Shown: positions 49,007 through 52,923 of the stretch, piece by piece | How the letters are laid out: every line of letters begins with the position of its first letter | Numbering within the stretch: the first letter of the stretch is position 1 | Source of the DNA: Sphaerotilus uruguayifluvii | GTDB taxonomy: Bacteria > Pseudomonadota > Gammaproteobacteria > Burkholderiales > Burkholderiaceae_C | Assembly (NCBI RefSeq): GCF_013294065.1 | Contig: NZ_JABSNM010000022.1 | Location: 1 to 52,923, forward strand | Reading direction: 5' to 3' | DNA length: 52,923 nt | The notes under the pieces: generated by a model | Databases searched by the model: none | What the model was told of the DNA's origin: nothing | What the model saw: the letters and a program-made list of their open reading frames with translations, nothing else | Translations under genes and position numbers: made by a program

Positions 49007-51150
49007 GACAGCATCTCCTGCATCGGGCTGGCACCACGTTCCAGCGGGCCCAGAAAACCGATGCCCCGGTGACTGCGGCCCTGACGCATCTCGCAGATCT
49101 GCGTCAGACGCTGGACCAGATCCTGGACATCGCGAGGCGCACTCAGCCGGCCGCCACGCCGCACCGAGGCAAAGTCGCCGGGCGTGAGCTCCTCCAGCGC
49201 CGCCACCCGGGCCAGGCTGGTCTCGTCGACTGACCAGCCCCAATGCTGAGCCAGGTCCTGCAGCATCTCGCGCGCCTGGGTCGGCTTCAGCGGTCCGAAG
49301 CGGATGCAGACATCGAAGCGGCGCAGGGCCGCACGGTCGACCTGATCGATCAGGTTGGTGGAAGCGATGAAGATGCCGTCGAAGGCTTCCATCTGGGTCA
49401 GCATCTCGTTGACCTGCGTGATCTCCCAGGGCCGCTGCGCACCGCGACGATCCATCAGGAAGCTGTCGGCCTCGTCGAGCAGCAGCACCGCACCTTCGCG
49501 CCGGGCCTGATCGAACATCTGTGCGATCTGCCGCTCGGCCACACCGACATAGGGCGACAGCAGATCCGAGGCGCGCCGCACCAGCAAGGGCCGGCCGACC
49601 TCGCGGGCCAGGTGCCGGCCGAACTCGGTCTTGCCCGTGCCGGGGAGGCCCCAGAAGCAGAGTCGGCCCGCCCCCTCGCGCACCAGGCCGTCGCGCAGCC
49701 TCTGCAGGTCGGTATCGGCGTGCAGCCAGTCGATCCGGTATGCGCCCTGGGCGGCGGAGCCGGACGGCAGACGGTCCATCTGCATGGCATGCAGGGTGTT
49801 GTTCATGACCTGGGTGAGGATCTGCACCGGCCCCAGGCGGCAGGAATCGGTCCCGGCCACCGTGGCGCAGACACGTACCGCGCGTTCGATGAGCCCCGGC
49901 GCCAGGCCTTCGTGGCGCGAGGCCTGCTCGATCCAGGCGGGTGGCAGCGGCAAGGCATGGGTCTGAAGATGCCGCTCCAGCATGCGCCGGCGCACTGCCT
50001 GCGGCGGCACCTCCATCTCCAGCACATAGTCGAAACGGCGCCGATAGGCGAAGTCCAGCCCCTGCAGATCGTTGGTCAGCCAGAAGGTCGGCACCGGGTT
50101 GTGCTCGAGCGCATGGTTGACCCAGCCCTTGATGCCGCTGCTGTTGCTGTGACGCCCCTGACGATCACTCGACCAGTACTCGAAGACATCGTCGACCTCA
50201 TCGAAGATCAGCGCTGCGGGGGTCGTGCCGCTCAGCAGGTGCTGCGCGAAGCGGAAGGATTCGAAGCGGGCCTTGCCGCCATGCGGCTTGCCGTCGGGCT
50301 GGCGCACCGGGATCTCCAGGGCCTGCAGTCCGGCCGCCTGTGCCAGCACACGGGCCAGTTCGGTCTTGCCCGTGCCGGATCGCCCGTGGATCAGGATGTT
50401 GATGCCGCGGCGGCCCTGGCGCACGGCCGCCTCCAGGTAGGTCGACAGGACAACCAGGTTCTCGCGCAGATGAGCGAAGTCCTCCAGACCCAGAGACGAG
50501 GCAGGCGCCTGGGTGACGGCGTTCGGGAACAGATCGATCAGATCCTTGTTCTCGACCCACAGCGCTTCCGTCAGGCCGCTCGGCAGGTCGATCTTGAACT
50601 CGAAGGTGTACGAGCGAGCATCGTCCATCGTCAGCAGCGCGCAGCGACACAGCCGCGACGTGGCACTGAGCGCCTGCTGAATGTCGGCCGCCGACCGCGA
50701 CAGACCCGTCGACAGCAGACGCACGGTCTGGGCCCGGTTCAACTCGCCTGCGGCGTTGAGCATCTCATGCAGTTGGCTGCACAGGCGCTGCAGCACGACG
50801 AAGTGCAGCAGTTCGCGCTCGACCGCTGTCAGGCCGAAGCGATCGCCAAGGCGGGCGATGTTGATCGCCAGCGTGGTGTCATCAGGCAGTTGGGGCGCAA
50901 GGGCTTCGAGCCGGGCGTGGGCATCCTTCAGCGCGGTGATCGCCCGCTCGATGCGCGGCGCCTGTTCGCTCTCGTCGCCGTCGCCGTCACCGACGGGCAG
51001 CTCAGCAAGGCTGTCCCGGAGCTGTTGCTCGACATCGTCCAGCGAGAACAGGATGCGCAGGATCCAGAGCTCCAGCACGGGCGCATAACGCTCGTCGAGC
51101 CCAAGACTCGCCACGTTGATGAAGGTGAGGCCGTCTGCGTTCGTGTTCAT
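49003..51150 (-). CDS. Tandem AAA+ ATPase
   Basis: A 715-aa protein from the ATG at 51150 (the frame stays open to 51582 but runs into the WYL gene). Residues 1-210 form a helical N-domain. The first AAA+ module has Walker A GRSGTGKT (256-263) and Walker B IFDEVD (315-320). The second has Walker A GLPGTGKT (501-508), Walker B LLLDEAD (556-562), and STNLIDQVDRAALRRFDV as sensor/arginine region. Both modules look active. Two-module classical AAA proteins unfold or remodel protein complexes; the client is unknown. It is the first gene after the regulator, 77 bp away; that gap carries GACACTGACACATATAGACAC-type direct repeats and may hold a promoter. Confidence 0.9.
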   Translation of the reverse strand: MNTNADGLTFINVASLGLDERYAPVLELWILRILFSLDDVEQQLRDSLAELPVGDGDGDESEQAPRIERAITALKDAHARLEALAPQLPDDTTLAINIARLGDRFGLTAVERELLHFVVLQRLCSQLHEMLNAAGELNRAQTVRLLSTGLSRSAADIQQALSATSRLCRCALLTMDDARSYTFEFKIDLPSGLTEALWVENKDLIDLFPNAVTQAPASSLGLEDFAHLRENLVVLSTYLEAAVRQGRRGINILIHGRSGTGKTELARVLAQAAGLQALEIPVRQPDGKPHGGKARFESFRFAQHLLSGTTPAALIFDEVDDVFEYWSSDRQGRHSNSSGIKGWVNHALEHNPVPTFWLTNDLQGLDFAYRRRFDYVLEMEVPPQAVRRRMLERHLQTHALPLPPAWIEQASRHEGLAPGLIERAVRVCATVAGTDSCRLGPVQILTQVMNNTLHAMQMDRLPSGSAAQGAYRIDWLHADTDLQRLRDGLVREGAGRLCFWGLPGTGKTEFGRHLAREVGRPLLVRRASDLLSPYVGVAERQIAQMFDQARREGAVLLLDEADSFLMDRRGAQRPWEITQVNEMLTQMEAFDGIFIASTNLIDQVDRAALRRFDVCIRFGPLKPTQAREMLQDLAQHWGWSVDETSLARVAALEELTPGDFASVRRGGRLSAPRDVQDLVQRLTQICEMRQGRSHRGIGFLGPLERGASPMQEMLS

Positions 51151-51227
51151 CGTGCGATCCGCTGATGTGTCTATATGTGTCAGTGTCTGCAGAGGTGCGA
51201 CAGAACACGTCGCACCCGATGCGCGCC

Positions 51228-52325
51228 TCAATCGGGCTCGAATCGCTCCGTGAACGGCATCACGAACCGTCCGTCGTAGATGTCGAGCGCCTGCTTCAGG
51301 CCCTGACGGATGTCCTCGCGCAGCGCCGATGGCGCCAGCACCTGCACGTCCGCGGACCGGCCGAGCAGCCACCAGCGCAGCTCCCAGGTATCGGCCACCG
51401 TCACCTGCACATGGCGGCGGCCGTCGTGCATGGACTCGATCTCCTGATCCGGCCCGAGAGGCGCTTCCCGCAGCATGTTGGCCATCATCTGGGAGCAGGC
51501 CAGGGACAGGCTCAGGGGCGGATCGTCCGGGCGCATGCCGAACTGGGCCTGACCGCTGGCGAGCCAGTCGTCCAGCGTCCATTCGGGGTCAGGCAGGCTG
51601 ACCGGCTGACCCGTCGAGCGGGCCCGGCGAAACCGGTGCAGCGCGTAGAAGCCGGGGGGCTTGCGCCAGCCCTGGGAGGCGATCAGATAGGTGATGCTGC
51701 CGCGCAGCACCATGCCCAGCGGATGAAGGATGTAGCGCTGCGAGTGCACCCGATCCGGGGTGGTCGGTGACACCCGTGCGTAATAGACCTCGACCTGCTC
51801 GCCCTTCAGCAGCGCGTGGGAGAGGGTGTTGTGGATCCTGTCGTCCACCCTGGGTGCGCGCTGCATCAGCCCAGGTGACACCACCCGCACCTTGTCGACC
51901 CAGCGTGGCATGCCCGCCGGCCCGTCGATCTTCTTGAGCTGCCGGCGAGCCTCCTCGAAGACGGTCTCGAAGCTGTCGGCCATGTGGCCGGGCAGTGCGG
52001 TGCGCAGGTGCTTTTCCGCCAGCGCCACCATCAGCGCCTCGTGGGCATTCATGCCGCCAATGCCCTGGTCTGCCTCGACACCCCACCGCCAGCTGTGCGG
52101 CTTGCTGTTCTCGTTGACCTCCAGCGGAAAGTGCTCGCGCAGCATCTGCAGGTCTCGCTGGACCGAGCGGATCGTCACGACATGACCTCGCTCGGCCAGC
52201 CGTGTGTGCAGCGTCTGCGCCGACACATAGGAACGCCTGGGAATGGCCTGCAGCAGGTCGAGCAGTCGGGTCAGGGTCTTGGGCTTGGATTGCGCGGGCA
52301 TGGCGGCGATCTGTCGGTAGGGCAT
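51228..52325 (-). CDS. WYL-domain transcriptional regulator
   Basis: A 365-aa protein from the ATG at 52325; a second ATG at 52301 (MPAQSKPKTLTRL) is also plausible. Residues ~15-75 are a winged helix-turn-helix (TRLLDLLQAIPRRSYVSAQTLHTRLAERGHVVTIRSVQRDLQML). The WYL domain follows (about 160-240, with VEVYYARVSP, RYILHPLGMVLRGSITYLIA and FYALHRFRRARSTG), then a C-terminal WCX-like part (HVQVTVADTWELRWWLLGRSADVQVLAP). WYL proteins sense nucleic-acid or nucleotide ligands and commonly control defence genes. It heads the ten-gene cluster and probably regulates it, perhaps through the palindrome at 52333. Confidence 0.92.
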   Translation of the reverse strand: MPYRQIAAMPAQSKPKTLTRLLDLLQAIPRRSYVSAQTLHTRLAERGHVVTIRSVQRDLQMLREHFPLEVNENSKPHSWRWGVEADQGIGGMNAHEALMVALAEKHLRTALPGHMADSFETVFEEARRQLKKIDGPAGMPRWVDKVRVVSPGLMQRAPRVDDRIHNTLSHALLKGEQVEVYYARVSPTTPDRVHSQRYILHPLGMVLRGSITYLIASQGWRKPPGFYALHRFRRARSTGQPVSLPDPEWTLDDWLASGQAQFGMRPDDPPLSLSLACSQMMANMLREAPLGPDQEIESMHDGRRHVQVTVADTWELRWWLLGRSADVQVLAPSALREDIRQGLKQALDIYDGRFVMPFTERFEPD

Positions 52326-52332
52326 GGGACAC

Positions 52333-52348
52333 GACCCGCGTGCGGGTC
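52333..52348. promoter_or_regulatory. Palindromic operator candidate upstream of the WYL regulator
   Basis: GACCCGCGTGCGGGTC is a perfect inverted repeat (7-bp arms, GT centre) located 8 bp upstream of the first WYL start codon. A regulator dimer bound here would block translation or transcription start, so autoregulation is plausible. The arms are GC-rich, which raises the chance background in this genome. Confidence 0.45.
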
Positions 52349-52509
52349 ACGGTCGGTCGATGCCGTCCGAAAAGACGTCAGCGCCGCACCGATGAATTCG
52401 ACAGCCCCCGGAGCCGCTGAAGCGGATCGGTGGGGACGGCAGCACAGTGTCTTTGCCCGTCGGCCCGTGTGCCCTGCGCCGCAACATTGCCGCCAGACCG
52501 CGCGCCAGA

Positions 52510-52547
52510 AAAAGAAAAACCCGCTCTCGTCACCGAGAACGGGTTTC
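52510..52547 (-). terminator. Intrinsic terminator of CRISPR array 3
   Basis: On the minus strand, AAACCCG-T-TCTCG pairs with CGAG-A-GCGGGTTT around GTGA, followed by TTTTTCTTTTT. It matches the array 1 terminator with compensated and single changes. It ends the pre-crRNA before the WYL operon, which runs the same way. Confidence 0.85.
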
Positions 52548-52923
52548 AGAAAATCCCTTCAACATCAGGGAAGCCGGTCAGACTTCATCACCCGCATCTC
52601 CGAAGAAGGTGGCCTGGTCTCAATCCCTTCAACATCAGGGAAGCCGGTCAGACGTTCACTCGGCGCAATTTTGCGTTGAGCACCTGTCTCAATCCCTTCA
52701 ACATCAGGGAAGCCGGTCAGACGTACAACCGCCGACTTACCAATGGCAGAAACTGAGTCTCAATCCCTTCAACATCAGGGAAGCCGGTCAGACGCCACCG
52801 TCGTACTGCTACCCGCCACGGCGGTGGGTCTCAATCCCTTCAACATCAGGGAAGCCGGTCAGACGCCACCGTCGTACTGCTACCCGCCACGGCGGTGGGT
52901 CTCAATCCCTTCAACATCAGGGA
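52547..52923 (-). CRISPR. CRISPR array 3, opposite orientation, cut by window end (at least 6 repeats, 5 spacers)
   Basis: The reverse complement of the array 1 repeat starts at 52547 (degenerate, trailer end), 52617, 52686, 52757, 52828 and 52899 (only 25 nt before the window ends). Spacers are 52584-52616, 52654-52685, 52723-52756, 52794-52827 and 52865-52898, 32-34 nt long. The last two are identical over 34 nt. The truncated repeat and terminator at the low-coordinate side show that transcription is on the minus strand, with the leader beyond 52923. Repeats are of the GTC (array 1) type. Confidence 0.97.

Noticed and set aside
1..52923. tRNA, rRNA, riboswitch or toxin-antitoxin genes
   Set aside because: None was recognised on either strand; a dedicated covariance search was not possible, so small RNAs may be missed.

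Overview
The window looks like part of a large, GC-rich plasmid or megaplasmid of a betaproteobacterium; a Burkholderiales-like host is an inference from composition and gene families. The evidence for a plasmid is a rep-ori-par core: a replication initiator on the minus strand (2844-4268), a 22-bp-period iteron array beside an AT-rich tract (4436-4625), and parA-parB (4745-7062) with three copies of a 19-bp palindrome, two of them inside parB. No tRNA, rRNA or housekeeping gene was seen.

Layout. 1-2828: two plus-strand CRISPR arrays with near-identical leaders, separated by two small secreted proteins and csx16, an ancillary gene of type III CRISPR systems. 2844-7062: replication and partition. 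7063-12570: a decayed mobile zone with an IS481-type transposase, a possible Pre/Mob relaxase remnant, an IS66-type transposase, a nine-copy 18-bp tandem repeat and two remnants of an AAA-ATPase/PD-(D/E)XK family. 12571-15496: the intact member of that family and an EEP-fold phosphoesterase/nuclease. 15576-23905: a complete four-gene Wadjet (JetABCD) operon of the TIGR02677-TIGR02680 type. 24011-34531 (minus): an overlapping four-gene operon, SNF2 helicase -> PHP/SMC-like TrlF -> type III Mod -> type III Res. 34872-36904: two IS5-family elements lying end to end. 36905-41631 (minus): a metallophosphoesterase plus SMC-like ATPase pair (YhaO/YhaN, SbcDC-like). 41678-52325 (minus): a tightly packed ten-gene cluster, WYL regulator -> tandem AAA+ ATPase -> Sir2 -> macro-like protein -> tyrosine phosphatase -> small conserved protein -> repeat-rich protein -> MoxR AAA+ -> zincin/VWA protein -> four-cysteine small protein. 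52510-52923: a third CRISPR array in the opposite orientation, running off the window.

How it fits together. After the replication core, nearly everything is a defence or conflict module, each with its own strand and composition, so this is a plasmid-borne defence island. No cas effector or adaptation genes are inside the window. Both window ends are CRISPR arrays whose leaders point outward, so the cas genes probably lie just outside, in the segment flanked by array 1 and array 3. The most novel-looking element is the ten-gene cluster at 41.7-52.3 kb, which joins a MoxR/VWA chaperone-like core to NAD/ADP-ribose and phosphotyrosine enzymes under a WYL regulator. The SNF2-TrlF-Mod-Res operon is the second candidate. 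Functions are assigned by reading motifs; no database search was run.
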